From: Atlanticothrix silvestris CENA357
GTDB lineage: Bacteria; Cyanobacteriota; Cyanobacteriia; Cyanobacteriales; Nostocaceae
NCBI RefSeq assembly: GCF_016056295.1
Contig: NZ_JAECZB010000004.1
Location: 1 to 64,000, forward strand
Direction of reading: 5' to 3'
Length of the DNA stretch: 64,000 nt
Shown here: positions 7,532 to 16,561 of the stretch, one piece after another
Layout of the letters: each line of letters starts with the position of its first letter
How positions within the stretch are numbered: position 1 is the first letter of the stretch
The notes under the pieces: model-generated
Seen by the model: the letters and a program-made list of their open reading frames with translations, nothing else
What the model was told of the DNA's origin: nothing
The model's database searches: none
Translations under genes and position numbers: made by a program

Positions 7532-8323
7532 ATGGATTTTTTATTGTTGCCTCTCTTCAGCTTTCTAGTTGGTATTGTTGTTGGTCTGACAGGAATTGGT
7601 GGTGCTTCTCTTATCACTCCGATGTTGATTTTTGTTTTTCAAGTACCACCTGCGGTAGCAATAAGTTCTGATGTTGTTGCAGCGACGTTAATGAAAGTCG
7701 TTGGTAGCATTAAACACTGGCAGCAACAAACCCTTGATGTGGAAGTAGTGAAATGGTTGGCGTGGGGAAGTGTTCCTGGTTCTTTGTTGGGAGTAGGGAT
7801 ACTGCACTTGATTAAATTCAAAGCCGAATATAACCTGAACAATATCATGCTGCATTTGCTGGGTGTGACGATTTTGTTAGTCACAGTTTTGGCGTTGTTG
7901 CAAATGGTGTTGTTGACCTTTTTTTCACAGTTACAATTACCTGAACTCCCGAAATTTGACTTAACCACTCAACTAGGGCGCTTGCAGACGATAAGTGTAG
8001 GAGCATTTTTAGGCTGCGTTGTGGGTCTAACAAGTGTTGCTTCTGGTTCAATGTTTGCTTTGACTTTGATTGCATTTTTCCACTTGGATGCACGAAAATT
8101 AGTTGGTACAGATATTTCCCAAGCCGCAATTCTGTTACTATTTACTGCTCTTGGACACCTCACCTTAGGAACAGTAGATTGGAGTTTAGTATTACCGATA
8201 TGGCTTGGCTCAGTACCAGGAGTATTACTAGGAGCAAAAATCTGTCAAGTTGCTCCACAAAAACCATTGCGGTTTATGATTTACTTTATATTGATGGTGG
8301 TGAGCTTAAAGTTAGTTTATTAG
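7532..8323 (+). CDS. TauE/SafE-family anion permease
   Basis: 263 residues and about eight membrane helices. It has the two family half-repeats, GLTGIGGASLITPMLIFVF near the N-terminus and VGLTSVASGSMFALTLI in the middle, each followed by a GTDIS/SSDVV-type stretch. Members export sulfite or sulfoacetate, or move other organosulfur anions. A good Shine-Dalgarno (GGACAGGAG) precedes the ATG. Its place among sulfate-uptake and regulator genes, plus the shared upstream motif, supports a sulfur-anion role; the exact substrate is unknown. Confidence 0.85.
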   Translation: MDFLLLPLFSFLVGIVVGLTGIGGASLITPMLIFVFQVPPAVAISSDVVAATLMKVVGSIKHWQQQTLDVEVVKWLAWGSVPGSLLGVGILHLIKFKAEYNLNNIMLHLLGVTILLVTVLALLQMVLLTFFSQLQLPELPKFDLTTQLGRLQTISVGAFLGCVVGLTSVASGSMFALTLIAFFHLDARKLVGTDISQAAILLLFTALGHLTLGTVDWSLVLPIWLGSVPGVLLGAKICQVAPQKPLRFMIYFILMVVSLKLVY

Positions 8324-8342
8324 ACAAAAAGCGCCTACTTGT

Positions 8343-9017
8343 TTAATTAGAAAACATGGCTATAGTAGGTAACAGTCGATACGTTTCACTTTTCATCAAA
8401 ATAGAAAATCCCAAAAAGATTAAGACGAAGGGAAAGACTTTACGGCCATAGCGAGCTAGAACAGGAGCCATGAGAGGATTACGAGTCAAGTTATAAGAAA
8501 GAAAACACCATAATCCAACTGTTAAATAGCAAACACCTAAAATTACGCCCAGACTGAGAAGATTACTACTAGCAAACAATGGTACATAAATCCCAATGTT
8601 GTTTCCGCCATTAGCAATAGTAACAGCAGAGACACGGTAAGTTTGAGGGTCGCGCAGAGTTGCTAATAGAGATTTTTTGTGGCGATGCAATTTGGTATGA
8701 GAGTTGAAATCAGCTGACACAGCTTGCACTGCTTCTGCTTCATTTTCTCGATTTAGAAGATGACTAATACCAATAGCAACTGGTAGAAAACCCAGTAATC
8801 CAATCCAGGTGTGTGGAATAATTAGACCACCAAAAAAACCAGGGAGACTAGCAAACACTAGCACCGTGAATCCCAGAAATTCACCGAGAATAATATGCTG
8901 AGGACGAAAGGTTCGATTGACTTTACCGAAGAAAGCCGTTAAATACAAGTTGTCATCAAAGGTGGTTGCAATAGCAGCAGAAATCCCGATAATTATAGTA
9001 CCAACTAACCAACTCAT
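8343..9017 (-). CDS. CadD-family transporter, paralogue 1
   Basis: 224 residues from ATG (an upstream TTG would add five). Five or six membrane segments match the cadmium resistance transporter family (CadD/Cad): FDDNLYLTAFFGKVN, HIILGEFLGFTVLVFASLPG, WIGLLGFLPVAIGI and a later TIANGGNNIGIYVPLFA. It differs from the other three local copies at the first membrane motif, FDDN instead of (I/L)DDI. The natural substrate of cyanobacterial members is uncertain: Cd2+ or another cation. It converges on the TauE gene with a 19-base gap. Confidence 0.8.
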   Translation of the reverse strand: MSWLVGTIIIGISAAIATTFDDNLYLTAFFGKVNRTFRPQHIILGEFLGFTVLVFASLPGFFGGLIIPHTWIGLLGFLPVAIGISHLLNRENEAEAVQAVSADFNSHTKLHRHKKSLLATLRDPQTYRVSAVTIANGGNNIGIYVPLFASSNLLSLGVILGVCYLTVGLWCFLSYNLTRNPLMAPVLARYGRKVFPFVLIFLGFSILMKSETYRLLPTIAMFSN

Positions 9018-9372
9018 ATTTGTTGCTCGCAAGGATTTAATTCTGTTCTACCTAGTACCTTTCTACTTTTGAAAGTGAAGGTGTGTTAGGAGATTGCTTG
9101 GGTGTTTATGCCTAGTATCAACAGACAAATGATTTTGGTAAACTTTAGAGGCGATCGCTATCAAATGAACTGATGATTTTTTGTGATTGTTTTTTATCAG
9201 ATACTTGGGTTTGTCTGAAATCAATATTATTTCTTTCTGCTTGATAAGAGCAAATATTCTTTCTTTTTGAAACGATAAAAAAAAGTAATTAAATAACCTA
9301 GCTACTTTTGTAACTGTCAAAGATATAAATCCCAATAATCAAAATATTACAAATAGAGAATATCTATTTTCT
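9018..9372. other. Intergenic gap without a supported gene
   Basis: AT-rich spacer between two CadD paralogues. A 90-codon frame here has no recognisable features or ribosome-binding site and is treated as chance. Confidence 0.5.
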
Positions 9373-10017
9373 CTAAAAAAATAGGGCAAATGTACCCCTT
9401 TCATACATGAGATACAAACCCAAGCCAATCAATACAAAAGGTACAGCATGTTTCCCATAGCGAGTTAAAATAGAGGCGATCGCAGCTTGGTGAGATAATA
9501 GGTAAGCAGCAGCATACCAAGCCCCTTTCATCACAATAAAAACTATAATAATTATTAGCAAATTTATAAAATTATTTCCAGCAAACAATGGAATATAAAT
9601 GCTAATATTATCGCCGCCGTTGGCAAATGTAACTGCTGCGACTTTATAAGTTTGAGGGCTGAAAATACTTAAAATAAAATTTAATAATGGATTAGTAGAT
9701 GTTTTTATATTAGTATTAACAATCTGAACTTCTGGATTTTCTGCCTCTTGACTAAGTAATTGCTTTATTCCAATTATTATTGGCAAAATTCCCAATAATC
9801 CTATCCACGCTCTAGGGATGACTAAACTCCCAAAGAAACCCGGTAAACTGGCAATAATGATGGCGAAAAAACCCAGATACTGACCAACAAAAATATGTCG
9901 GCGGCGAAATTGATTATTTAACTGTGAAAAAAATAACATTAATATAATAATGTCATCAATATTGGTGGCAGTAAAAGCAATAATTCCCTCTGTAATGGTT
10001 GTGATAATGTTATTCAT
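9373..10017 (-). CDS. CadD-family transporter, paralogue 2
   Basis: 214 residues, the usual length of CadD. It shows ATNIDDIIILMLFFSQLN, the HIFVGQYLGFFAIIIASLPG loop, WIGLLGILPIIIG, and FANGGDNISIYIPLFAGN. It is divergently transcribed from paralogue 3 across 52 bases, so one control region serves both. Predicted inner-membrane cation transporter. Confidence 0.82.
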   Translation of the reverse strand: MNNIITTITEGIIAFTATNIDDIIILMLFFSQLNNQFRRRHIFVGQYLGFFAIIIASLPGFFGSLVIPRAWIGLLGILPIIIGIKQLLSQEAENPEVQIVNTNIKTSTNPLLNFILSIFSPQTYKVAAVTFANGGDNISIYIPLFAGNNFINLLIIIIVFIVMKGAWYAAAYLLSHQAAIASILTRYGKHAVPFVLIGLGLYLMYERGTFALFF

Positions 10018-10039
10018 ATAGGATGATCAAAAATAATGA

Positions 10040-10059
10040 TTAACTACAAACAAATCAAG
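10040..10059 (+). promoter_or_regulatory. Weak shared-motif variant between two cad genes
   Basis: AACTACAAACAAATCAAG resembles the local motif, ending in ATCAAG like copies 2 and 7, but the spacing is shorter and the GG is lost. It sits between the divergent CadD paralogues 2 and 3. Confidence 0.3.
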
Positions 10060-10069
10060 ATATATTGAA

Positions 10070-10741
10070 ATGAGTGAGTTAGTTACTACATTTTTAGTGG
10101 GAATCTCAGCCTTTGTTGCCACTAATATTGATGATATCGTTATTTTATTACTCCTGTTTTCTAAACTAAATTCTAAGTTCAGGTGTCGGCATATTATTGC
10201 TGGTCAATATTTAGGCTTTACAGTGTTAATTATTGCTAGCCTTCCTGGATTATTTGGTGGGTTAATCATACCACCCAACTGGATTGGACTGCTGGGATTA
10301 ATCCCAATAGCCATAGGAATCAGTAGTTTGATTAATCGAGAAGAAGTTGAAACTCAAGAGGCTGTAGTAACAACAGCAGAATATCACAATATAAACACTA
10401 CAAGTCTTTTGAATGCACAGACTTACAGCGTTGCAGCTATTACTATCGCTAATGGAAGTGATAATATTAGTGTTTATGTGCCATTATTTGCGAGTAACGA
10501 TTTAGGAAATTTTATAATTATTATTGGAATATTTTTTGTATTAATAGCACTTTGGTGTTACTTGGCTTACAAGTTTACTTATCAAGCAAAAGTTGCAGAT
10601 ATTTTAATTAAAAATGGCAGTTATATTTTTCCTGTTGTCTTAGTAATAGTAGGGGGAACAATTATTTTAAAAACTGAAGCACTAAGCTTGATAAAACTAG
10701 CAGCTAGTTGTGTATGTTTAGTAATTTTAGTAAAGAATTAA
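10070..10741 (+). CDS. CadD-family transporter, paralogue 3
   Basis: 223 residues with the family motifs ATNIDDIVILLLLFSKLN, HIIAGQYLGFTVLIIASLPG, WIGLLGLIPIAIGI and IANGSDNISVYVPLFAS. Divergent partner of paralogue 2. It ends 12 bases from the convergent lysR gene. The four copies are too different to be a very recent amplification, so they probably have separate expression or substrates. Confidence 0.82.
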   Translation: MSELVTTFLVGISAFVATNIDDIVILLLLFSKLNSKFRCRHIIAGQYLGFTVLIIASLPGLFGGLIIPPNWIGLLGLIPIAIGISSLINREEVETQEAVVTTAEYHNINTTSLLNAQTYSVAAITIANGSDNISVYVPLFASNDLGNFIIIIGIFFVLIALWCYLAYKFTYQAKVADILIKNGSYIFPVVLVIVGGTIILKTEALSLIKLAASCVCLVILVKN

Positions 10742-10752
10742 TATTTTAAAAA

Positions 10753-11688
10753 TTAAGCAACTTGCATCTTCTCTTGTAAGAGGAGAGCTTCAAAAGCGAT
10801 CATTACCTGTGTATGAAAACGTTGACGATGTTTTAGTTTCCAAACAGGCTGAATAATTTCTAATTTTTTCGTAGATTGTTTTTGCGGATCGATAATTTGC
10901 ACAGCGTGTAATGTTCCTAATTGTAATTCTTTTTTTACCATAAATTCTGGAATTGCAGCTGCGCCAACACCACTTTCTACAACTGCTTTCACCATTTCGC
11001 TAGTGTTAAGATTAAGTACAACATTGAGATTGCTCGGTTCAATTCCCCAACTTTGTAAAGCTTGGTCAAACATCTGCTGTGCGCCAGAACCAGGTTCACG
11101 CATCACCCAACTTGTACTTAATAATTCATCTAGATAAATTTCGTTACGCTGGAACCAAGGGTGAGATTTGCTTACAACAATTTGCAAGCGATCGCTTCCT
11201 ATTTCTTCTTTTTCTAAAGATTGCTGCAATGATGGTTTAATCTCCCCTGTCACTAAACCCAAATCGTACATACCCACAGCAGTCCCTTCACAAATTTCTT
11301 CAGCATTTCCTAACTTACAGTTAATAAAAATACCAGGATATAACTGTTTAAATTGACTAATTTTTTCAGGAAGCCAATAGTTACCAACCGTCAGACTTGC
11401 ACCTAACTTTAACTCTCCCCGTTGCAGATTATTTAATTCCTTCAAGCCACGTTCTGTTAACTTGACATGATCTAGAATTTTCTGCGCTTCACCCTGCAAT
11501 AATTTTCCCGCATCTGTGATTTCAATATGACGACCTATGCGATGAAATAACCTGACACCATATTCTGTCTCTAAAGTTTGAATAGCAGCACTGACTGCTG
11601 GTTGAGTAATATAAAGTGCTTCCGCTGCACGGGTAAAGTGCAATACTTCCGCCACGGCTAAAAAAATTCGTAACTGTTCCAGGGTCAT
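10753..11688 (-). CDS. LysR-family transcriptional regulator
   Basis: 311 residues. N-terminal winged helix (LEQLRIFLAVAEVLHFTRAAEALYI, TQPAVSAAIQTLE) is followed from about residue 90 by the periplasmic-binding-like effector domain (LKLGASLTVGNYWLP, GIGAAAIPEF-like tail). It is divergent from CadD paralogue 4 across 338 bases, the classic LysR arrangement. That suggests it controls paralogue 4 or the whole transporter group. The effector cannot be named from sequence. Confidence 0.88.
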   Translation of the reverse strand: MTLEQLRIFLAVAEVLHFTRAAEALYITQPAVSAAIQTLETEYGVRLFHRIGRHIEITDAGKLLQGEAQKILDHVKLTERGLKELNNLQRGELKLGASLTVGNYWLPEKISQFKQLYPGIFINCKLGNAEEICEGTAVGMYDLGLVTGEIKPSLQQSLEKEEIGSDRLQIVVSKSHPWFQRNEIYLDELLSTSWVMREPGSGAQQMFDQALQSWGIEPSNLNVVLNLNTSEMVKAVVESGVGAAAIPEFMVKKELQLGTLHAVQIIDPQKQSTKKLEIIQPVWKLKHRQRFHTQVMIAFEALLLQEKMQVA

Positions 11689-11730
11689 TTGGAATATCTA
11701 CACGTTTTTATTTTGAACAACTGGAAAAAA

Positions 11731-11751
11731 TTATACGGTAAATGCATCGAA
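11731..11751 (+). promoter_or_regulatory. Shared regulatory motif, copy 3
   Basis: TATACGG, then TAAATG, then CATCGAA, 43 bases upstream of lysR in the lysR/cad paralogue 4 intergenic region. A second half-like ACTGTAGATAAA follows at once. Confidence 0.5.
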
Positions 11752-11810
11752 AAACTGTAGATAAATGTAAAATGTTCTTAATTAACGTGATTACAGTCAT
11801 ATCTGCATAA

Positions 11811-11829
11811 CCATAAATTCAGTCTATGG
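11811..11829. promoter_or_regulatory. Candidate LysR operator CCATA-N9-TATGG
   Basis: A perfect 5-bp inverted repeat with LysR-like spacing lies in the divergent lysR/cad gap. Assigning it to the adjacent LysR protein rests on position and symmetry alone. Confidence 0.35.
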
Positions 11830-12026
11830 ATTTAACAAAAAAGACTGTTTGCTCTTATTGATGGGGAGCCATAGAGTAAAACTATGCCTTTGACACTGGC
11901 TTTTGAGTCAAGTAAATCATCGGTTAGAAATTAAATCTGAATTATGAATTTTCAACACTCAAAACCTCCATGTCTACCAGTACGGATGGCTGAGATTCAC
12001 TACCATCAAGGAGATACGACGCACAC

Positions 12027-12779
12027 ATGAGTGGATTACTGACTGCTATTCCTACAGGATTGACTGCTTTCGCTGCCACAAATCTTGATGATATTGTCGT
12101 TCTATCGCTGTTTTTTTCACAAATAAATACTTGTTTTCGCCGTCGTCACATTATTATTGGTCAATATCTGGGTTTTAGTGCGTTAGTAGTTGTAAGCTTA
12201 CCTAGCTTTTTTGGTAAGTTTATCTTGCCAGAATCCTGGATTGGTTTACTTGGTATTGTTCCCATCATCATCGGTATCAATAGATTACTAAATCTAGAGA
12301 CCGATAATGAAAAAAATTCAACTACTTCCAAACCTTCTCAAGCTTGGTGGGACAACTTTCTTTCACCCCAAACCTACAGCGTAGCAGCAGTTACAATCGC
12401 CAACGGAGGTGACAACATTAGTATCTATATGCCAATGTTCGCCACCCACGCATGGGATAGTTTACTTGTAATTTTGACAGTATTTTTCGTTATGGTGGGA
12501 GTATGGTGTTATACAGCTTATTGCTTAACTCAGGTAAGTGCGATCGCTTCTGCAATTACTCGCTACGGTACTTCCCTGGTTCCCTTTATTTTAATAGGAT
12601 TAGGTGTTTCCATTTTAATAGAAAGTCATACCTTAGAAACTCCTGTCTTAGTTGTCATCACCTGTATAAGCCTTGGAGTTTACCTGTTAATTTTAGGCAA
12701 AAATAATTGGCAAGAAATTTACGGATTTTCTTTGGAATCACCTGAAATTGAAGTTTTGTCTGGAGGTAAGCAAAAATGA
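12027..12779 (+). CDS. CadD-family transporter, paralogue 4
   Basis: 250 residues, longer than the other three by a C-terminal extension (about 35 residues ending GKQK). Core motifs: ATNLDDIVVLSLFFSQIN, HIIIGQYLGFSALVVVSLPS, WIGLLGIVPIIIGI, IANGGDNISIYMPMFAT. Divergent from lysR, and followed 108 bases later by a secreted hypothetical protein on the same strand, which could be co-expressed. Confidence 0.82.
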   Translation: MSGLLTAIPTGLTAFAATNLDDIVVLSLFFSQINTCFRRRHIIIGQYLGFSALVVVSLPSFFGKFILPESWIGLLGIVPIIIGINRLLNLETDNEKNSTTSKPSQAWWDNFLSPQTYSVAAVTIANGGDNISIYMPMFATHAWDSLLVILTVFFVMVGVWCYTAYCLTQVSAIASAITRYGTSLVPFILIGLGVSILIESHTLETPVLVVITCISLGVYLLILGKNNWQEIYGFSLESPEIEVLSGGKQK

Positions 12780-12887
12780 ATTGCTATGGTACCAAACTGC
12801 GTCAATAGAGAGATGATAATTGTTAATTCAATACCTTAATTTAGGTAGCTAATATCTGTAAAAAATCTGTATTCTTAGGAGAAACAC

Positions 12888-13511
12888 ATGAAGATGTTCA
12901 AAAATACACTTGTTAAAATTACCCTTGTTTGCATCTTTTTAGTAGCAAACATGATGATTGCTCAACCATCCTGGGCAGGAAAAAAATATACTGCTGATCC
13001 AGACTATATAGAAATCACCAAGACACTAGAATCTGTTTTACAAGACAAACAAACCCAAGGCTACACACCAGAAATAGAACAAAAAATTTCTAATTTGAAA
13101 TTCCAGAAATACATTTTAGAAAATAGTGAAGATCCTGTTGGTATTTGTCGCAATGAAACAGATAAAACTCTGCTCGTCTATGGTCAAAAACCGAAAAAAT
13201 CTACCTCAACTTATGATAATGAATTGTATTTGCTACCCAATGGTGTAGAAACTGATGATGAGTGGGACTGTCAAGGTGTTTATATCCCTGGACAAGCTGC
13301 TACAGAAGGACAAGAAGCTATACCAGCTAAAGCTTTTAAGATTGTTCATGGAACTCGGTTAGTTGCTACATCCAACCCCGATACTAAAGAAGTTGAATTT
13401 AATCTCCCACCTGCAAAAGTTATTCAATCTGGTGAAGCAAACTGGTTGATTCCTGAGAATTTGCAAGCCGCACTCGATGCAGGAATCACTACTGCGAAAA
13501 TTGATGATTAA
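12888..13511 (+). CDS. Secreted hypothetical protein
   Basis: 207 residues with a clear Sec signal peptide, cleavage likely after Ala30 (QPSWA). The mature part is polar, with two Cys (in VGICRNE and WDCQG) that could form a disulfide, and no family that I recognise. GGAGAAACACATG gives a good ribosome-binding site. Location suggests a periplasmic partner of the upstream CadD-type transporter, but that is only proximity. Confidence 0.7.
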   Translation: MKMFKNTLVKITLVCIFLVANMMIAQPSWAGKKYTADPDYIEITKTLESVLQDKQTQGYTPEIEQKISNLKFQKYILENSEDPVGICRNETDKTLLVYGQKPKKSTSTYDNELYLLPNGVETDDEWDCQGVYIPGQAATEGQEAIPAKAFKIVHGTRLVATSNPDTKEVEFNLPPAKVIQSGEANWLIPENLQAALDAGITTAKIDD

Positions 13512-13556
13512 GTAACTAGTACTGATTGAAGAGCAAGAATTGTCAGCCAAAAATTA

Positions 13557-13583
13557 AGAGTCAGTATTATTCTGGCTCTTTTA
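13557..13583 (+). terminator. Intrinsic terminator after secreted protein
   Basis: AGAGTCAG/CTGGCTCT stem (one G-U pair) with a 7-base loop and a following TTTTATTT run. The rest of the 305-base gap to the DUF202 gene is very AT-rich with nothing recognisable. Confidence 0.65.
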
Positions 13584-13816
13584 TTTACAATTAATTTCTA
13601 TTATCAATTTATATTATTATGAATTTAAAAAAAACTGATTAATTAATATTAAGTGAGTGTAAAGCTAAAATTAAAATAATTTATTATTATTTTTAAGTTA
13701 ATAGTTATAATTTAATAATTATTGAAAATAATAGGAAAAACTTTATTTAATTTATTAAAATAAATAGCAGCTAAATAATAAAAAACTCTTAATAATTACT
13801 GGGACGCGTAAATTTT

Positions 13817-14242
13817 ATGACAATAGAAGCAAACAAATTAGAAGTGAAAAAATTAGAAACAAAAAAGTACAGATCAGATCGAGTTCGGGATCATTTGGCT
13901 AATGAACGTACTTATTTAGCATGGATGCGGAGTGGTATTGCGCTTATGGGTTTTGGTGTTTTGATTGTGAGGTTGCGGATTATCCGGCCTCCATTAGCAC
14001 CACAACCTCCTGGTAATGGCTGGAAATTGGGTTTAGCATTTGCTTTGGTAGGGGTATTAACAGTATTACTTTCAACTCAACATTATTTTGCTGTTCGCCG
14101 AGACATTGACGAGGATACCTATCAACCGCCAGACCGTTGGATACTTTTGGCGAGTTTAGCTGTGGTTCTACTGGGTGGAGGAGTACTATACTATGTGTTC
14201 ACAGTTCCTCTAGATTATTTGAATAGTTTTATATTGGAGTAA
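13817..14242 (+). CDS. DUF202/YidH-family membrane protein
   Basis: 141 residues. Residues 23-60 carry the DUF202 signature DHLANERTYLAWMRSG followed by the first of three membrane helices. Function is unknown for the family. It converges on the rrf2-type regulator with a 29-base gap. Confidence 0.8.
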   Translation: MTIEANKLEVKKLETKKYRSDRVRDHLANERTYLAWMRSGIALMGFGVLIVRLRIIRPPLAPQPPGNGWKLGLAFALVGVLTVLLSTQHYFAVRRDIDEDTYQPPDRWILLASLAVVLLGGGVLYYVFTVPLDYLNSFILE

Positions 14243-14271
14243 CGAAGTATAGTGAAAGTATTCTGATGTTG

Positions 14272-14739
14272 CTAAATATAATACATCTGACCCTTCTGTA
14301 AACGTGCTTCTCGCTGGTCACATAAGTCTTGGATGGTATATTGGTTTAAAATAGCTTGTGAAGCCATATCTGCTTCCTGCCAAATATCCCGCAGCAAGTT
14401 TTTTTCCAAAGTAACTTCAAAAAGAGATTCTTTTTCTTTCTGTTCACCATCCAACATTACTACAACCTCCAACAACGTTAATTGACGAGGTTCACGCACT
14501 AGAACAAAACCACCCTTAGAGCCACGTTGGCTCTGCACCACACCCGCCCGCCGCAGACTCGAAAGAATTTGCTCCAAATAACGCTCTGGTATAGGGTGCT
14601 TAGCAGAAATATCACTCATAGTAACAGGGGTTTTGCGAACATAATGCTTCGCTAGTTCTAAGAGGGCCAATAGTGCATATTCCACTTTGGCAGATAGCTC
14701 TAAGAGGCTATAGTTTTGTGTTTTTAAGTTTTCACTCAT
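14272..14739 (-). CDS. Rrf2-family transcriptional regulator (CymR-like)
   Basis: 155 residues. Winged-helix Rrf2 domain: KVEYALLALLELAKHY, ISAKHPIPERYLEQILSSLRRAG, QRGSKGGFVL, then a dimerisation helix. The only Cys is in QDLCDQ; the three clustered ligands of IscR/NsrR-type Fe-S sensors are missing. It therefore resembles the sulfur-responsive CymR branch. It sits just beside cysA and is preceded by a copy of the shared local motif, which suggests autoregulation and makes it the prime candidate for binding that motif across the region. Confidence 0.85.
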   Translation of the reverse strand: MSENLKTQNYSLLELSAKVEYALLALLELAKHYVRKTPVTMSDISAKHPIPERYLEQILSSLRRAGVVQSQRGSKGGFVLVREPRQLTLLEVVVMLDGEQKEKESLFEVTLEKNLLRDIWQEADMASQAILNQYTIQDLCDQREARLQKGQMYYI

Positions 14740-14840
14740 TATACTACTGTTAATTGATAAACTTAATGTATTTTAGGCGAAACACTTGCTAAAAATGATG
14801 TTTATGGAGATATAGATTATTAAATTTCATGAAAATCTTA

Positions 14841-14868
14841 TAAATCTATCGAATAACCGGAGTTATAA
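14841..14868 (-). promoter_or_regulatory. Shared regulatory motif, copy 4 (rrf2 upstream)
   Basis: Minus strand: AACTCCGG, then TTATTC, then GATAGATTTATA, about 100 bases before the rrf2-type gene. The ATAAC-CGGA-GTTAT part is a perfect 5-bp dyad. The GATAGATTTATA end is also found at the copy near 19.1 kb. Confidence 0.6.
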
Positions 14869-14979
14869 CCAAGTTACATCCACTGAGCAAGTGAAAAATC
14901 ACTTCATCTAGGAAACTCAGAGTGAAAACACTTTAGTAACTGAAATTTTTTAGATGGAGAATAAATTTAAATATTTAGA

Positions 14980-15006
14980 AAACCGGATTTTACATGAACC
15001 CGGTTT
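14980..15006 (-). terminator. Hairpin downstream of cysA
   Basis: AAACCGG/CCGGTTT stem around 13 bases immediately after the cysA stop, followed on the minus strand by an AT-rich run. Plausible intrinsic terminator, without a clean U-tract. Confidence 0.45.
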
Positions 15007-15028
15007 CTATAGCCAATATTCAGCACTC

Positions 15029-16048
15029 CTACTTTAAGCCGTTAGCAGTAGCAAACACTTTTGTTTGTTTCGGTTTGATGTAGACATGCTGCCCTTTTTC
15101 TAGCTGAAGCTGAAAAAACTGTTCTCGACTAAGATTAGCATTGAGCATTTCACCAGACCGCAATACTAACTCTGCACGAATTTCCCAACCAAGATGAATA
15201 ACTCGATCAACGATCGCAGAAATTGTATTATCGTCGGCATTCGTTTTAATCAAAATATCATGTGGTCGCAGAAAAATTTTGTCATTAGGAGAAGTTGTAC
15301 TTTTGTTAGAGAAGATGCCAACATTACTAGATAGAACGTTTACAGGGCCAATAAAACTCATGACAAACGGCGTGGCTGGGTTGTCATAAATTTCCGCCGG
15401 AGTCCCAACTTGTTCTACCCGTCCTTGATTCATCACCACAATTTCGTCAGCTACTTCCATTGCTTCTTCTTGATCGTGGGTGACAAATACAGTTGTGACA
15501 TGAACTTCTGAATGCAGATTGCGTAACCAAACCCGCAAATCTTTACGGACTTTTGCATCTAACGCCCCGAAAGGCTCATCTAACAATAATATACGGGGTT
15601 GAACAGCAAGTGAACGCGCTAATGCTATCCGTTGTCGTTGACCACCAGAAAGTTGGGAAGGATAGCGATCGCCAAATTGCTGCATCTGCACCAATTTTAA
15701 AAGTTCCTCAACGCGTTGGCGAATCTGGTGTTTAGGATGCTTACGCAGATCCATCGCAAAAGCGATATTATCACGCACTGTCAGGTGTTTAAACAGCGCA
15801 TAATGTTGAAAAACAAAGCCAATATTACGTTTTTGTACGTTGTAATGAGTAGCATTTTCACCAGCTAACCAAATTTGACCAGCATCTAGTGTTTCTAACC
15901 CAGCAATTATGCGTAGCAATGTGGATTTTCCTGAACCAGAAGGGCCTAGTAATGCCACTAAAGACCCCGTTTTAATTTCCAGACTGACATCATCCACAGC
16001 ACGGAAGTTTCCGTAGTGCTTAGCAACATTTTCAACTACAATACCCAT
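15029..16048 (-). CDS. cysA: Sulfate/thiosulfate ABC transporter ATPase CysA
   Basis: 339 residues. ABC domain with Walker A GPSGSGKS (35-42), Q-loop FVFQHYALF, signature [14 protein letters not shown] (133 on), Walker [21 protein letters not shown] and H-loop [14 protein letters not shown], then a C-terminal TOBE-like regulatory region including FLRPHDI. The [13 protein letters not shown] stretch is typical of sulfate CysA proteins. It energises sulfate uptake through CysT/CysW, which are not in this window. A shared-motif copy lies about 35-55 bases before the start. Start ATG chosen because [13 protein letters not shown] is the family N-terminus. Confidence 0.92.
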   Translation of the reverse strand: MGIVVENVAKHYGNFRAVDDVSLEIKTGSLVALLGPSGSGKSTLLRIIAGLETLDAGQIWLAGENATHYNVQKRNIGFVFQHYALFKHLTVRDNIAFAMDLRKHPKHQIRQRVEELLKLVQMQQFGDRYPSQLSGGQRQRIALARSLAVQPRILLLDEPFGALDAKVRKDLRVWLRNLHSEVHVTTVFVTHDQEEAMEVADEIVVMNQGRVEQVGTPAEIYDNPATPFVMSFIGPVNVLSSNVGIFSNKSTTSPNDKIFLRPHDILIKTNADDNTISAIVDRVIHLGWEIRAELVLRSGEMLNANLSREQFFQLQLEKGQHVYIKPKQTKVFATANGLK

Positions 16049-16082
16049 AATTATTTGTTCTTTAAATTTGCTAAATTTAAGC

Positions 16083-16104
16083 TTAACTACGATTCTACTA
16101 TCGA
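16083..16104 (+). promoter_or_regulatory. Shared regulatory motif, copy 5 (cysA upstream)
   Basis: AACTACGA, then TTCTAC, then TATCGA, 35 bases before cysA and reading away from it. Divergent second G of the core. Confidence 0.45.
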
Positions 16105-16228
16105 TTTTAAGTATTTAATAGAAATTGATTTTATTAATTTTTATAACATTTATTTTTTGATATCAAAAATCAGTATAGTTTTTGCTATATAAAAATATAT
16201 TTATTCAAAGAAAATTAAAACTAAAAAT

Positions 16229-16561
16229 TCAATAATACCAACTATCCCCATCTGTATTTGGTTTACCAATAATTTTGAGATTTAAAGATTCCAGATAATT
16301 TAAACAATGATTGATGTGAGACGTGTAGCCCCGCAGTTCAAGGTCGAAATATCCTTGCTCATGAAAATTTTGGCCTTGCTTGGCTCCTGTAATATTAACT
16401 GTTAATTTATAACGAGAAATCATTTGTGAAATAATTGGTTCATGCAAGTAACATTGAGGAATATACAAGCGCACGCGCAGTTGAGTAATGCTGTTATTTT
16501 CAAAAAGAAATGAAACCATAGCCATATAGCAACATTTACTTGAATTAAATGAGATGTCCAT
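16229..16561 (-). CDS. Standalone NIL-domain protein 1
   Basis: 110 residues, one NIL domain from about residue 28 (RVRLYIPQCYLHEPIISQMISRY) through NITGAKQ and GYFDLELRG. NIL domains normally occur at the C-terminus of methionine ABC ATPases, where they bind the amino acid and inhibit transport. Here the domain is alone. The first 20 residues may not be translated, since internal ATGs exist. The gene overlaps the 3' end of the next NIL gene by 17 bases, which implies co-transcription. Closest in role to a regulatory subunit of the neighbouring sulfate transporter, by inference. Confidence 0.7.
   Translation of the reverse strand: MDISFNSSKCCYMAMVSFLFENNSITQLRVRLYIPQCYLHEPIISQMISRYKLTVNITGAKQGQNFHEQGYFDLELRGYTSHINHCLNYLESLNLKIIGKPNTDGDSWYY

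Noticed and set aside
9063-9335. 90-codon minus-strand frame
   Set aside because: AT-rich, no start signal or recognisable domain between two real genes.
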